Assembly: GCA_002439875.1 (NCBI GenBank)
Contig: DJQB01000002.1
Coordinates: forward strand, 129,186 to 193,185
From: Bacteroidales bacterium UBA6397
GTDB taxonomy: Bacteria > Bacteroidota > Bacteroidia > Bacteroidales > UBA932
Length of the DNA stretch: 64,000 nt
Direction of reading: 5' to 3'
Shown: positions 16,089 through 24,597 of the stretch, piece by piece
Layout of the letters: each line of letters starts with the position of its first letter
Numbering within the stretch: position 1 is the stretch's first letter
The notes under the pieces: generated by a model
Database searches by the model: none
What the model was told of the DNA's origin: nothing
What the model saw: the letters and a program-made list of their open reading frames with translations, nothing else
Made by a program: the position numbers and the translations under genes

Positions 16089-18293
16089 ATGAATATGGAA
16101 AAGAAATTCAAGAGAACACTTGTGACCTGTGCGTTGCCTTATGCCAACGGACCGGTTCACATCGGGCATTTGGCCGGGGTGTATGTGCCGGCGGACATCT
16201 ATGTCCGGTACCTTAGGATGAGGGGAGAGGATGTGCTTTACATCTGCGGAAGCGATGAGCACGGAGTCCCGATCACAATCAAGGCCCGCAAGGAGGGCTG
16301 CACTCCTCAGGACATCGTTGACAGCTACCACAAACTCATAAAGGATTCGTTCACCGGTCTGGGGATCAACTTTGACATCTATGGCCGCACGACCTCGAAG
16401 GTGCACGAGAAGAACGCTTCGGCGTTCTTCCGCAAGTTGTACGATGAGGGCAAGTTCATCACAAAGGAATCCGAACAGTACTACGATCCTGAGGCCAAAC
16501 AGTTCCTCGCCGACCGTTACATCATGGGTACCTGTCCCAAGTGTGGCAATCCGGATGCCTATGGTGATCAATGCGAGAAGTGCGGAAGCACGTTGAGTCC
16601 AGAAGAACTGATCAATCCTAGGTCAAAACTCAGTGGTGCTGAGCCTATCAAGAAGAAGACTACTCACTGGTATCTTCCTCTGGATCAGTACGAGCCGTGG
16701 CTTCGTGTGTGGATACTTGAACAGCACAAGGAGTGGAGGAGCAATGTCTATGGCCAGTGCAAGAGTTGGATCGACGGCGGTTTGCAGCCTCGTGCCGTGA
16801 GCCGTGATCTTGACTGGGGCGTGCCGGTTCCTGTGGAGGGAGCCGAGGGCAAGGTGCTCTACGTCTGGTTCGACGCTCCGATCGGGTATATTTCCAACAC
16901 CCAGGAACTTCTTCCGCAGTCGTGGGAGAAATGGTGGAAGAGCGAGGACACCCGTCTTGTGCATTTCATCGGCAAGGACAACATCGTGTTCCACTGCATC
17001 GTGTTCCCTTCGATGCTCAAGGCCTACGGGGACGGCTATATCCTTCCGGACAACGTGCCGGCCAACGAGTTCCTCAACCTAGAGGGCGACAAGATCTCCA
17101 CGTCCCGCAACTGGGCCGTATGGGCTCATGAATATCTGGAGCAGTTCCCTGGAAAGCAGGATGTCATGAGGTACGTCCTGACGGCCAACGCTCCTGAGAC
17201 AAAGGACAATGATTTCAGCTGGAAGGATTTCCAGACGCGTAACAACAGTGAGTTGGTCGCCATATTCGGAAATTTTGTAAACCGCGCCATTGTGCTCACC
17301 CATAAATATTTCGATGGGAAGGTCCCTGCGCGTGGAGAACTTCAGGAAGTTGACAAGGTGGCTCTTGCCGAGATTCCGGCGCTTAAAGTTTCGCTGGAGA
17401 GGAATCTTGACGGCTTCCATTTCCGTGAGGCTCTGAAGGACGCCATGTCGATCGCCCGTGTGGGCAACAAGTACATTTCCGACACGGAGCCTTGGAAGGT
17501 TGCCAAGACAGACATGGAGCGTTGTGCGACCATCCTCAATGTCAGCCTTCAAATCTGCGCTGATCTAGCGATTGCCTTTGAGCCATTCACTCCGTTCGCA
17601 GCCGAGAAGCTTCGCAAGATGCTTGGAGTCTGCCTCTGCGCGGGAACAGACCATCGTAAGGGAGAGCAGGAGACCGCCAACACCTACAAGGAAGGCGAGT
17701 GCGCCGCTCTGCACACGGTGTCAGCCTCGGGCGTTGAACAGCAACCGAATTGTTCTGGCGCCGGCAAATGCGTGTGCCTCGGCTGGGATGTTCTTGGCAA
17801 TGACAACCTTATCCCGGTAGGCCACGAGATTGGTGCTGCAGAGTTGCTGTTCGCTAAAGTTGAGGATGAGGCCATAAACGCCCAACTTGCACGTCTTGAC
17901 GCCATCCGTGCCGAGAGAGAGGCCGCCGAGAAGGCTGAGGCAGCGAAGAAGGTACTCCCTCAGAAGGCAGAGTGCAGTTTCGACGACTTTGAGAAGATGG
18001 ACATCCGCACGGCCACCGTGCTTGCGGCAGAGCGTGTGCCGAAGACTGACAAACTTCTGAAACTCAGTATTGACACAGGCATCGACAAGAGGACCATTGT
18101 CTCCGGAATCGCTGAATATTACTCCCCTGAGGAGATGGTAGGCAAACAGATCTGCATCCTTGCCAACCTTCAGCCAAGGACAATCCGTGGGATCGAGTCC
18201 CGCGGAATGATCCTAATGGCCAAACAGGGGGATGGCAAGATGAGGTTCATCACCCCTGCTGAGGTTCTGGCTAATGGTGCTGTTGTGGGATAA
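16089..18293 (+). CDS. metG: Methionyl-tRNA synthetase with an unusual cysteine-containing insertion
   Basis: It charges tRNA-Met. It has 734 residues. The HIGH box is YANGPVHIGH, the zinc knuckles CPKCGNPDAYGDQCEKCGS are present, and the KMSKS-equivalent loop is GDKISTSRN. The anticodon-binding helical domain ends near 512. A C-terminal EMAPII-like tRNA-binding OB domain spans about 630-734 (DFEKMDIRTATVLAAERVP). Residues ~513-563 are an extra segment with Cys515, Cys517, several Ser/Gly and CVCLGW (Cys561, Cys563), placed between the helical and OB domains where Bacteroides MetG (~680 residues) has only a short linker. The ATG at 16089 or the next ATG at 16095 could start it. Confidence 0.95.
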   Translation: MNMEKKFKRTLVTCALPYANGPVHIGHLAGVYVPADIYVRYLRMRGEDVLYICGSDEHGVPITIKARKEGCTPQDIVDSYHKLIKDSFTGLGINFDIYGRTTSKVHEKNASAFFRKLYDEGKFITKESEQYYDPEAKQFLADRYIMGTCPKCGNPDAYGDQCEKCGSTLSPEELINPRSKLSGAEPIKKKTTHWYLPLDQYEPWLRVWILEQHKEWRSNVYGQCKSWIDGGLQPRAVSRDLDWGVPVPVEGAEGKVLYVWFDAPIGYISNTQELLPQSWEKWWKSEDTRLVHFIGKDNIVFHCIVFPSMLKAYGDGYILPDNVPANEFLNLEGDKISTSRNWAVWAHEYLEQFPGKQDVMRYVLTANAPETKDNDFSWKDFQTRNNSELVAIFGNFVNRAIVLTHKYFDGKVPARGELQEVDKVALAEIPALKVSLERNLDGFHFREALKDAMSIARVGNKYISDTEPWKVAKTDMERCATILNVSLQICADLAIAFEPFTPFAAEKLRKMLGVCLCAGTDHRKGEQETANTYKEGECAALHTVSASGVEQQPNCSGAGKCVCLGWDVLGNDNLIPVGHEIGAAELLFAKVEDEAINAQLARLDAIRAEREAAEKAEAAKKVLPQKAECSFDDFEKMDIRTATVLAAERVPKTDKLLKLSIDTGIDKRTIVSGIAEYYSPEEMVGKQICILANLQPRTIRGIESRGMILMAKQGDGKMRFITPAEVLANGAVVG

Positions 18294-18314
18294 CATATTC
18301 ACATAATTAATATT

Positions 18315-19448
18315 ATGAAAGGTATTTTTGCTTCATTCATTGCCGCGACCCTGGTGATGGGCTGCGCACAAAGTCCTACCCTTACAAAGTCAGGGCTGGA
18401 TCCTAAGAATTTCGTTTCCGAACGTGACGGTGCCAAGACCGCGTTGTACACTCTGACAAACAAATCCGGAATGGAAGTCTGCATCACTAATTTCGGTGGC
18501 AGGATTGTGTCAGTGATGGTTCCGGATCGCGATGGGAATTTCAAGGATGTTGTCCTTGGCTTCGACAAGGTGTCGGATTATTTCCCTGAGAACAACAAGA
18601 CTGATTTCGGCGCCACCATCGGACGTTACGCCAATCGCATCCACGATGGAAAGTTTACACTTGATGGTGTTGAGTATCAGTTGCCTCAGAACAATTATGG
18701 CCATTGCCTTCACGGTGGCCCTGACGGTTGGCAGTACAAGGTCTACAATGTGCTTGAGGCCGATGCTTCACATCTGAAGTTGGAGTTGGTTTCTCCTGAC
18801 GGGGATGCGAATTTCCCTGGCAAGGTGACTGCTGACGTGACCTTCACCCTCACCGAGGACAACAAGATTGACATCAGGTATTCTGCCACAACCGATGCCC
18901 CGACGATCATCAACATGACCAACCACTCGTACTTCAATCTCTCCGGGGATCCGGCAAACCATCAGATCACGGCCGATTCGCTGTACATCAACGCCTCGAA
19001 CTACACTCCTGTGGACTCAACGTTCATGACCACCGGCGAGATCGCTTCCGTGGAGGGCACTCCGTTTGATTTCAGGAAGATGAAACGGATTGGTGACGAC
19101 ATCGACTCTGACAATGAGCAGGTGCGCAACGGTCACGGCTTCGACCACAACTGGGTTCTCGACACCAAGGGTGACGACACCGTTCTGGCAGCCGAGGTCT
19201 ATTGCCCGGAGACAGGAATAGTCCTTAAGGAATATACCAACGAACCGGGCGTGCAGGTCTATGCCGGCAACTTCCTTGACGGCACCGTCACCGGCAAGAA
19301 GGGCGTTGTCTATGGCCACCGCACCGCCATCTGCCTTGAGTCCCAGAAGTATCCTGACACCCCGAACAAGCCTGAGTGGCCGTCAGCCGTCCTTCGCCCT
19401 GGCGAGACCTACACCAGCCACTGCGTGTTCGCTTTCAGTGTGAGATAG
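18315..19448 (+). CDS. galM: Aldose 1-epimerase, predicted lipoprotein
   Basis: It interconverts alpha and beta anomers of galactose or glucose. The 377 residues begin with a lipoprotein signal (FIAATLVMGC, Cys17), so the enzyme should be on the outer or inner membrane rather than in the cytoplasm, as with several Bacteroidota mutarotases. Family blocks: ITNFGGRIVSVMVPD, GATIGRYANRI, LHGGPDGWQYKV, MTNHSYFNLSGD, GHGFDHNWVLD, and NEPGVQVYAGNFLDG bearing the catalytic Glu, then ESQKYPDTPN. It lies 21 bp after metG. A family A palindrome follows (19492-19562). Confidence 0.93.
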   Translation: MKGIFASFIAATLVMGCAQSPTLTKSGLDPKNFVSERDGAKTALYTLTNKSGMEVCITNFGGRIVSVMVPDRDGNFKDVVLGFDKVSDYFPENNKTDFGATIGRYANRIHDGKFTLDGVEYQLPQNNYGHCLHGGPDGWQYKVYNVLEADASHLKLELVSPDGDANFPGKVTADVTFTLTEDNKIDIRYSATTDAPTIINMTNHSYFNLSGDPANHQITADSLYINASNYTPVDSTFMTTGEIASVEGTPFDFRKMKRIGDDIDSDNEQVRNGHGFDHNWVLDTKGDDTVLAAEVYCPETGIVLKEYTNEPGVQVYAGNFLDGTVTGKKGVVYGHRTAICLESQKYPDTPNKPEWPSAVLRPGETYTSHCVFAFSVR

Positions 19449-19491
19449 TTTTTAGGAATATATAGGATCAGAATTCGTTTAGATCCACCGG

Positions 19492-19562
19492 GCCGGAGGG
19501 GACTCCGGCGACCTGCGCTTCGCACCCTGTCCGGGTAAATGGTCGCCAGAGTTCTCTCCGGC
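19492..19562. repeat. Palindromic element family A, copy 1
   Basis: Arms 19492-19513 and 19541-19562 pair at 19 of 22 positions. The 27-nt core between them (19514-19540) contains GCGCTTCGCACCCTGTCCGG followed by GTAAAT. The core matches the copy at 57366-57392 at 24 of 27 positions. It lies downstream of galM. Confidence 0.85.
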
Positions 19563-19614
19563 TTAGGGAATAGTGGACATCTAGTCACAACATATCGAAA
19601 CTCTGACGTTTGGA

Positions 19615-19646
19615 TTTGGAACTTCAAGAATTTGTTTGTATCTTTG
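19615..19646 (+). promoter_or_regulatory. Bacteroidales consensus promoter before the poly-G ORF
   Basis: TTTG at 19615-19618 and TATCTTTG at 19639-19646 are 20 bp apart. Transcription should start near 19653 and include the small ORF and the leucine-rich-repeat gene. Confidence 0.8.
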
Positions 19647-19664
19647 CTAAGTAACTAATAATTA

Positions 19665-19812
19665 ATGAATATGCAATGGGGGGGGGGTAAAGAACGAACA
19701 CTATGAGACTCCGGTCGCGAATGTAATTGAGATGGTTCCAGACACCTATTTCACATGTACAGAATCTATTCGTCAGGGTGAAGATCAAGGCTGGTATGAG
19801 GAAACTTTTTAA
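19665..19812 (+). pseudogene. Small ORF out of frame across a G10 tract (possibly phase-variable)
   Basis: The ATG at 19665 (or 19671) is followed by a run of 10 G (19678-19687). With 10 G the frame ends after 13 codons at 19704-19706. With 9 or 12 G it would read through to the TAA at 19810-19812 and give a peptide of about 48 residues. The downstream open frame encodes YETPVANVIEMVPDTYF...GWYEETF, like small Bacteroidales peptides with a Y-x-x-P-x-x-x-V-x-E start and an acidic, aromatic end. A consensus promoter lies just upstream and the lipoprotein gene starts 11 bp after its stop codon. Function is unknown. A sequencing indel in the G run is a real alternative. Confidence 0.6.
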
Positions 19813-19823
19813 TATAACCTATT

Positions 19824-21686
19824 ATGAAAAAATCATTTTATCTGAGATTTTTAGCTTTGGCGGCCTGCCTGGCTGCGACTTTCTCGTGCGAGAAAGGCAT
19901 GGAGATTAAAGACAATGCTCCGGAGGAATTTTATGCTGTGATGTCAGGTTCGGAACCGGAGGATGAGCCGGCCACCAAGACGGTTACGGTGGATGGGAAA
20001 AGAGTCCTGTGGAGCGAAGGGGACAAGGTCTCGATCTTCAGAGGTGAGAATATCAATGATGAATATGTCGTCAAAGAGGGCTTCAGTGGGAAGACCACCA
20101 CAACGTTAGTGCCTGTCGATGACGAGAGTTTCAATGCAGGTAATGAAACCACCTTTGACGCCAACATTGCGTGGTACCCGTACGGGAATGTCGCCTACAG
20201 CCATGATGTAAAAGATGAAATCTCTTCGGAGCCTGTTCATGTGTTGGAGGTTCCTATACCTGATGTCCAGAAATATACGGTCAATTCTTTTGCACCGGGG
20301 GCGTTCCCGATGGTGGCAGTGTCTTCCAATAAGGCTGACAACAAACTCGCATTCAAGAATTTGTTCGGAATCATCAACATTAAGTTGAAAAGCCCTAAGT
20401 GGTATTATAAAGTCAAGGATATCGTAATTAAAGGCAACAACAACGAGTCCCTGAGCGGAGATGCGCTTGTGAAATGCTCGTATTCAGGCGAACCTAATGT
20501 GGAATTTGTGGAAGGTAGCTCAAAAGACTACATTAAGCTTGACTGCGGAGATGGTGTTGAGCTCATTCCCGGAGAGGATGAGATTGAGTTCTGGATAGCC
20601 CTGCCTTATCGCAAATATGAAAACGGCTTGACCGTCACCATGAATTTTACAAGCGGAAAGTCCTTGGAGAAAAAGACACCTGCCATCGAGATAAAAAGAT
20701 CTGTGATGACACCGATGGCCGTTCTGGATGTGGATACCGACGATGGTGAGCTTTATATTCCTGACACGAATTTCAAAAACGCACTCCTTGATATGAAAGC
20801 AGCTGATGGAGTCACGAAGATAGTAGTGGATATGGACGGTGACGGCTTCCTTACAGCGAAAGATGCGAAGGCTTGGAATGAATATTACAAGGACAAGGAT
20901 GTGGAATTTAATGTGGGCTTCAAATTTATAAAATCACTCAAGGGAATAGAGTATTTCACATCGCTTGCAAGTTTGAATTGTATGGGTGATGAACTCACGT
21001 CTTTGGATTTGAGCCATAACACCGCGCTTAAAAAATTGAATCTCCAAGGGAACTTCAATCTGGTCTTTGATCTCAGCAAGATCTCAACAACCCTTACATG
21101 GCTGAACTGCTCAAGCACCGCCACGAAAGAATTGGATCTCAGCAGGCACTCGGCACTTGAGTATCTTAACTGTGAATCGAATAAGGTGGAGCGGCTGGAT
21201 GTCAGCAGTAACACCGCTATGAAAACCCTGATTTGTTGCGACAACAATCTGACGGAGCTGGATGTCAGCAAGAATGTAGCGTTGGACTATCTGAACTGTG
21301 CGACCAACAAATTGACGAGTCTGGACATAAGCAAGAATCAGGCTTTGACATATTTGAACTGTAATTATAATAATTCTATAAGCAGCATCAATTTCGGTGA
21401 CAACACTGTTATTGAGGAATTGCGGTGCCAAGGTAATCAACTCAAAGAACTGGATCTAAGCATGTTTGCTTCGTTAAGTTTACTGGATTGTGGCTATAAT
21501 CAGATGATCACCTTGGATGTCAGCAAGACCGCCTTAGGAAGCGGCAAGGAAAGTATGCCTCTGTCGTGCCGGATGGAATCCCTCAAGACACTGTACCTGA
21601 AGACAGGATGGCAGATTAATTATATTACAGTGGACAGGTTCAAGAGCTTCATTCACGAGAACACCGTCATAGAGTACAAGGATTAA
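19824..21686 (+). CDS. Fimbrillin-like / leucine-rich-repeat surface lipoprotein
   Basis: This is a 620-residue exported lipoprotein (signal to Cys22, ...AATFSC). Residues ~45-300 resemble the fimbrillin-like N-terminal domain of Bacteroidales surface proteins (ATKTVTVDGKRVLWSEGDKVSIF, WYPYG, LKNLFGIINIKLKS-type strands, WIALPY). A short calcium-loop-like DMDGDGFLTAKDA follows at ~335. Residues ~370-590 are about ten 21-residue leucine-rich repeats of the form LxxLDVSxNxALxxLxCxxN. It is probably surface-exposed and used for adhesion or glycan/protein binding. It is preceded by the poly-G ORF and promoter and followed by a family A palindrome. Confidence 0.85.
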   Translation: MKKSFYLRFLALAACLAATFSCEKGMEIKDNAPEEFYAVMSGSEPEDEPATKTVTVDGKRVLWSEGDKVSIFRGENINDEYVVKEGFSGKTTTTLVPVDDESFNAGNETTFDANIAWYPYGNVAYSHDVKDEISSEPVHVLEVPIPDVQKYTVNSFAPGAFPMVAVSSNKADNKLAFKNLFGIINIKLKSPKWYYKVKDIVIKGNNNESLSGDALVKCSYSGEPNVEFVEGSSKDYIKLDCGDGVELIPGEDEIEFWIALPYRKYENGLTVTMNFTSGKSLEKKTPAIEIKRSVMTPMAVLDVDTDDGELYIPDTNFKNALLDMKAADGVTKIVVDMDGDGFLTAKDAKAWNEYYKDKDVEFNVGFKFIKSLKGIEYFTSLASLNCMGDELTSLDLSHNTALKKLNLQGNFNLVFDLSKISTTLTWLNCSSTATKELDLSRHSALEYLNCESNKVERLDVSSNTAMKTLICCDNNLTELDVSKNVALDYLNCATNKLTSLDISKNQALTYLNCNYNNSISSINFGDNTVIEELRCQGNQLKELDLSMFASLSLLDCGYNQMITLDVSKTALGSGKESMPLSCRMESLKTLYLKTGWQINYITVDRFKSFIHENTVIEYKD

Positions 21687-21697
21687 CCCTCTCATTT

Positions 21698-21780
21698 CGG
21701 GGGACGGCAAAGCCATGGTGGCCCTTTACCCGGATAGGACGCGCGAAGCGCGTAGGCCGCCATGGCTTTACCGTCCCCCG
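21698..21780. repeat. Palindromic element family A, copy 2 (reverse orientation)
   Basis: Arms 21698-21723 and 21755-21780 pair at 24 of 26 positions. The core (21724-21754), read on the minus strand, has CTTCGCGCGTCCTATCCGGG then TAAAG, matching copies 1 and 3 with an extended inner stem GCGCGAAGCGC. It follows the leucine-rich-repeat gene. Confidence 0.85.
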
Positions 21781-21873
21781 GAATCTCCTCAGCAAATCCT
21801 CCGTAAGACATCAGCCTCTTCTCTATCAACCATTTTCGCGGAGTTTAGTGTAAACATTACCGTAAAACACCCA

Positions 21874-21905
21874 TTTGCTTAGTCGAAGATGTTTTTTTAA
21901 CTTTG
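21874..21905 (+). promoter_or_regulatory. Consensus promoter of the AbiE-like pair
   Basis: TTTG at 21874-21877 and TAACTTTG at 21898-21905 are 20 bp apart. The start site should be about 21912, leaving ATGs at 21919 and 21943 as candidate starts. Confidence 0.75.
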
Positions 21906-21942
21906 CCATGATGCAGAGATGAAGTTAATTAAATCTGAGAAC

Positions 21943-22247
21943 ATGAAGGAAGAAAAATTGATGATTCTGAAAAAATCAAAGCTAACGGTGGCTTTTGGTC
22001 ATATCAAGGTGTTCCGGATAGCATGGATGATGATGCGGTCATCGAGGCGGCTCTTGTCCACTTGGATTTGGAGGATTTGCAACTTCTGCTTGGGGTATGG
22101 AGCAAGGCTCATATCAAACGGGTCTGGAAAGAGCGCTTGGTCAGCCAAGGCAAACGGATGAACATTCTGAATTATATCCTCTCAGTGAAGTTTTTCGGAA
22201 TCAACAATCCGGACAAATACATTTCAAGATATGCCCATGCTCATTGA
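21943..22247 (+). pseudogene. DUF6922-like antitoxin partner, frameshifted at its N-terminus
   Basis: From about 21957 to 22247 one frame encodes DDSEKIKANGGFWSYQ then DAVIEAALVHLDLEDLQLL and NPDKYISRY, resembling the small FWSY-type proteins (DUF6922) found directly upstream of AbiEii toxins in Bacteroidota. The natural start, ATG 21943 (MKEEK), is in another frame. Adding one A to the A5 run at 21953-21957 would join the two perfectly. An internal ATG at 22023 would give a short product lacking FWSY. It overlaps the toxin gene by 17 bp, as usual for such pairs. Confidence 0.6.
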
Positions 22248-22919
22248 CCTTCCTAATAAAACCGCGGCAGGACTGACAGAATCAACAAAAGCGGTTTTTA
22301 TTGAAGTTTCAAAATTGGACTTCATAAAGGATCTTTTCCTCTGCGGGGGAACTGGCCAGTCCATCCAGATTAACCATCGTTTGAGTGAAGACTTGGATTT
22401 TGAATTGATCGGTCTTCGGAAAGAACGCCCGCAACTTGATTTCAAGGAAATCATAAGTGAACTGAAAGACAAGTCCCCAGACGCGAGGGAAGAAATATTG
22501 GGAGATGACCATTTCCTAGTATTCATTAATGACGGTAAGGTCAAGCTGTCGTTTTACCGCCCTGAAAATCCAGTAAAATCAATGGGTGTTGGTCTTCAGT
22601 TTACAATCTGAAGACACCTAATCTACAGGAACTGCTTGGTATGAAAGTTTACACTTTGTGTGTCAGGACTGTATTCCGAGACTATTATGACATCTACTGC
22701 TTACTAGAAGACGGTTGCAAGCTTGAAGATGCAATCAGTTACGCAAGTTATCTTTCTCGTCATCAGATTCGTTCCAAGACAATGTACACGCGTCTTCTTT
22801 CACCGCAATTGTTCCGTAGAGAACAAGATTTCGAAAGGATGTCTCCCAAATATGCGGTTTCTGCCGAAGATATTCGTGATAGAATTAAAGTTGCCATTGA
22901 GTCAGAAAACCTGAAGTGA
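22231..22919 (+). pseudogene. AbiEii/AbiGii-type nucleotidyltransferase toxin, frameshifted
   Basis: Residues from 22231 carry the AbiEii nucleotidyltransferase signature: LCGGTGQSIQINHRLSEDLDFE (GG-T/S...RxSxDLDF) and KLSFYRP. This frame stops at 22609-22611 right after GVGLQFTI. The family's C-terminal half (LKTPNLQELLGMKVYTLCVR, RDYYDIYCLLEDG) continues in another frame to 22919. One missing base near 22594-22598 (for example a T in GGTCTTCAG) explains it. AbiEii toxins transfer nucleotides to tRNA or other targets and are neutralised by a partner. As written, the toxin is truncated after about 126 residues and is probably inactive. Confidence 0.8.
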
Positions 22920-22939
22920 GGCACTAAGAATCAATGCTT

Positions 22940-23572
22940 CTAAATCCTCCGGATGACGTTAAGGCCATCGCGGATGGGGAGGAGGACGGATTCGACACGG
23001 GGATCGTTGACTACCATGTCATTGAAGGCGATGATGCCTTGGGTCTGTTTGTCTTTCGGAACGGGATCCTGCCAGAGCTTGCCGTCCCAAAGGACATCAT
23101 CGGCGAGAATCAGGCCACCGGGTTTCACAAGATCGAAGACCAGATTGTAGTAGGTGACATATTCCCGTTTGTTGGCATCCATATAGACCAGATCGTAGGG
23201 GCCTTTCAGCGAGGATAGTGTCTTGCATGCGTCTCCGATGTGCAGGGTGATCTTGTCCGACACCTCGGCCCTTGACCAGCCTTCGCGCATCAGATCCTCA
23301 AGTTCATCGTTGATCTCCAGCGTGTCAATGTGCCCGTCCTCCGGAAGCCCATATGCCATGCAGGTGGCGGAATAGCCGGTGAACGCCCCAATTTCAAGGA
23401 TTCGTTTCGCCCCCGAAATTTCCACAAGCATAGTCAACAACCTCCCTTGAACCGCCCCCGAAAGCATCCGAGGATAGTTAGTGTGGATGTTAGTCTGCTT
23501 CTCGATCCAGTCCAAAGCCTCGCTCTGACGCGAAGAATGCTCTCGAAGATATCTGTCTGCCGGAGATTCCAT
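22940..23572 (-). CDS. Class I O-methyltransferase (caffeoyl-CoA OMT-like)
   Basis: This is a SAM-dependent methyltransferase of the Methyltransf_3 family, 210 residues. SAM motif I is RILEIGAFTGYSATCMA (~57-73), followed by IDTLEIN, a metal/catechol-type YDLVYMDANK (~125) and LIKPGG-like LVKPGGLILADDVLW. Family members methylate catechols or tRNA wobble bases (TrmR-like); the substrate here cannot be told. It converges on the broken AbiEii gene and lies just after the restriction-modification pair. Confidence 0.88.
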   Translation of the reverse strand: MESPADRYLREHSSRQSEALDWIEKQTNIHTNYPRMLSGAVQGRLLTMLVEISGAKRILEIGAFTGYSATCMAYGLPEDGHIDTLEINDELEDLMREGWSRAEVSDKITLHIGDACKTLSSLKGPYDLVYMDANKREYVTYYNLVFDLVKPGGLILADDVLWDGKLWQDPVPKDKQTQGIIAFNDMVVNDPRVESVLLPIRDGLNVIRRI

Positions 23573-23593
23573 TTGTCACTTGAATATTAATTG

Positions 23594-24574
23594 TTATGCA
23601 CCGAGCCGCTTGTTTTTGATCAGTATCCTGAAATATGGGTACTTCCCGTTCACGCATAGATCTTTTCCATCATCCCCCTTTCTGAATCTGACTATCTCAA
23701 ATTGTTCAGGGTTATATTTATGGAGAAATGTTATAGGAACCCCCATAAGACCTTGATAGTCTTTAGGAATGTCTTGTGTCCTGTCAACATTTATCCCTTC
23801 ACAGTTGTCAAAATTGGGATATTTTTCTTCATTGCCTTTGTATATTTTGGTAAGGGCGATGTCTTCATGGCGTTGAGAAAGTTCCAAGTTTGTCAACCAA
23901 AGACAGTTATTGGTGGCGATAATGGATTGCCCATCTTTGTTGACACTTACTTCAGTCCCATATAGCTCGTAATGTTCAGGAACGATGAATCCGGAAATTC
24001 CTCTGCCTAGATTAACTCCCAGCCAGGCTCTATTTTGTTGGATAAGCTCGAATATTTCTTTGTAAGTAATCGCATTGACATTGCCGATTATCAGAAATTT
24101 TTTGTCAAACTTGACGATTTGAGAGACAAATTCCCGGAAAAGAGAAAACGGAGGGTTTGTTACGATGATATCGGATTCCTTTAATAATTCGATGCTCTCG
24201 TTGCTTCTGAAATCACCGTCACCTGTGAAATGTGATAGCTCAATATCAGTTTTTTGGTTAAATTGACCATTGGTCCCCGTGAATTCGCAATAGATGCCAT
24301 TGGCAGGTTCATTATCCATAAACAGAGAGTTATCTGCCTTTCTGTAGCATGATGCAATAAGCTTTTTTATTCCGAGGTTCTGGAAATTCTCTGCGAAGTA
24401 ACGGAAAAAATTACTCGTTCTGGGATCATCGCAGTTGCAATAGACAACTTTTCCTCGGAATTTGTCATTATAATGCTGAAGTTCCCGCTCTATATCACAA
24501 AATTGTGTATAGAACTCATCGCTTTTAGATTTTTGAGCCTTCCTAAGTAATGTGTTTGTAGCGTTTCTGGCCAT
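23594..24574 (-). CDS. EcoRI-family adenine-specific DNA methyltransferase
   Basis: It is the modification enzyme of an EcoRI-type system, 326 residues like M.EcoRI. The N-terminus MARNATNTLLRKAQKSKSDE is almost the M.EcoRI sequence, followed by VVYCNCDDPRTSNFFRYFAENF and KKLIASCY. The catalytic motif NPPFSLF is at 140-146, where M.EcoRI has it. GRGISGFIVPEHYELYGTE and MGVPITFLHKYNPEQFE also match. By homology it methylates the second adenine of GAATTC. It lies 23 bp after the endonuclease gene. Its codon use is more AT-rich than its neighbours, suggesting transfer. Confidence 0.96.
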   Translation of the reverse strand: MARNATNTLLRKAQKSKSDEFYTQFCDIERELQHYNDKFRGKVVYCNCDDPRTSNFFRYFAENFQNLGIKKLIASCYRKADNSLFMDNEPANGIYCEFTGTNGQFNQKTDIELSHFTGDGDFRSNESIELLKESDIIVTNPPFSLFREFVSQIVKFDKKFLIIGNVNAITYKEIFELIQQNRAWLGVNLGRGISGFIVPEHYELYGTEVSVNKDGQSIIATNNCLWLTNLELSQRHEDIALTKIYKGNEEKYPNFDNCEGINVDRTQDIPKDYQGLMGVPITFLHKYNPEQFEIVRFRKGDDGKDLCVNGKYPYFRILIKNKRLGA

Positions 24575-24597
24575 AATAAAAGTATAGGAATAGAGGA

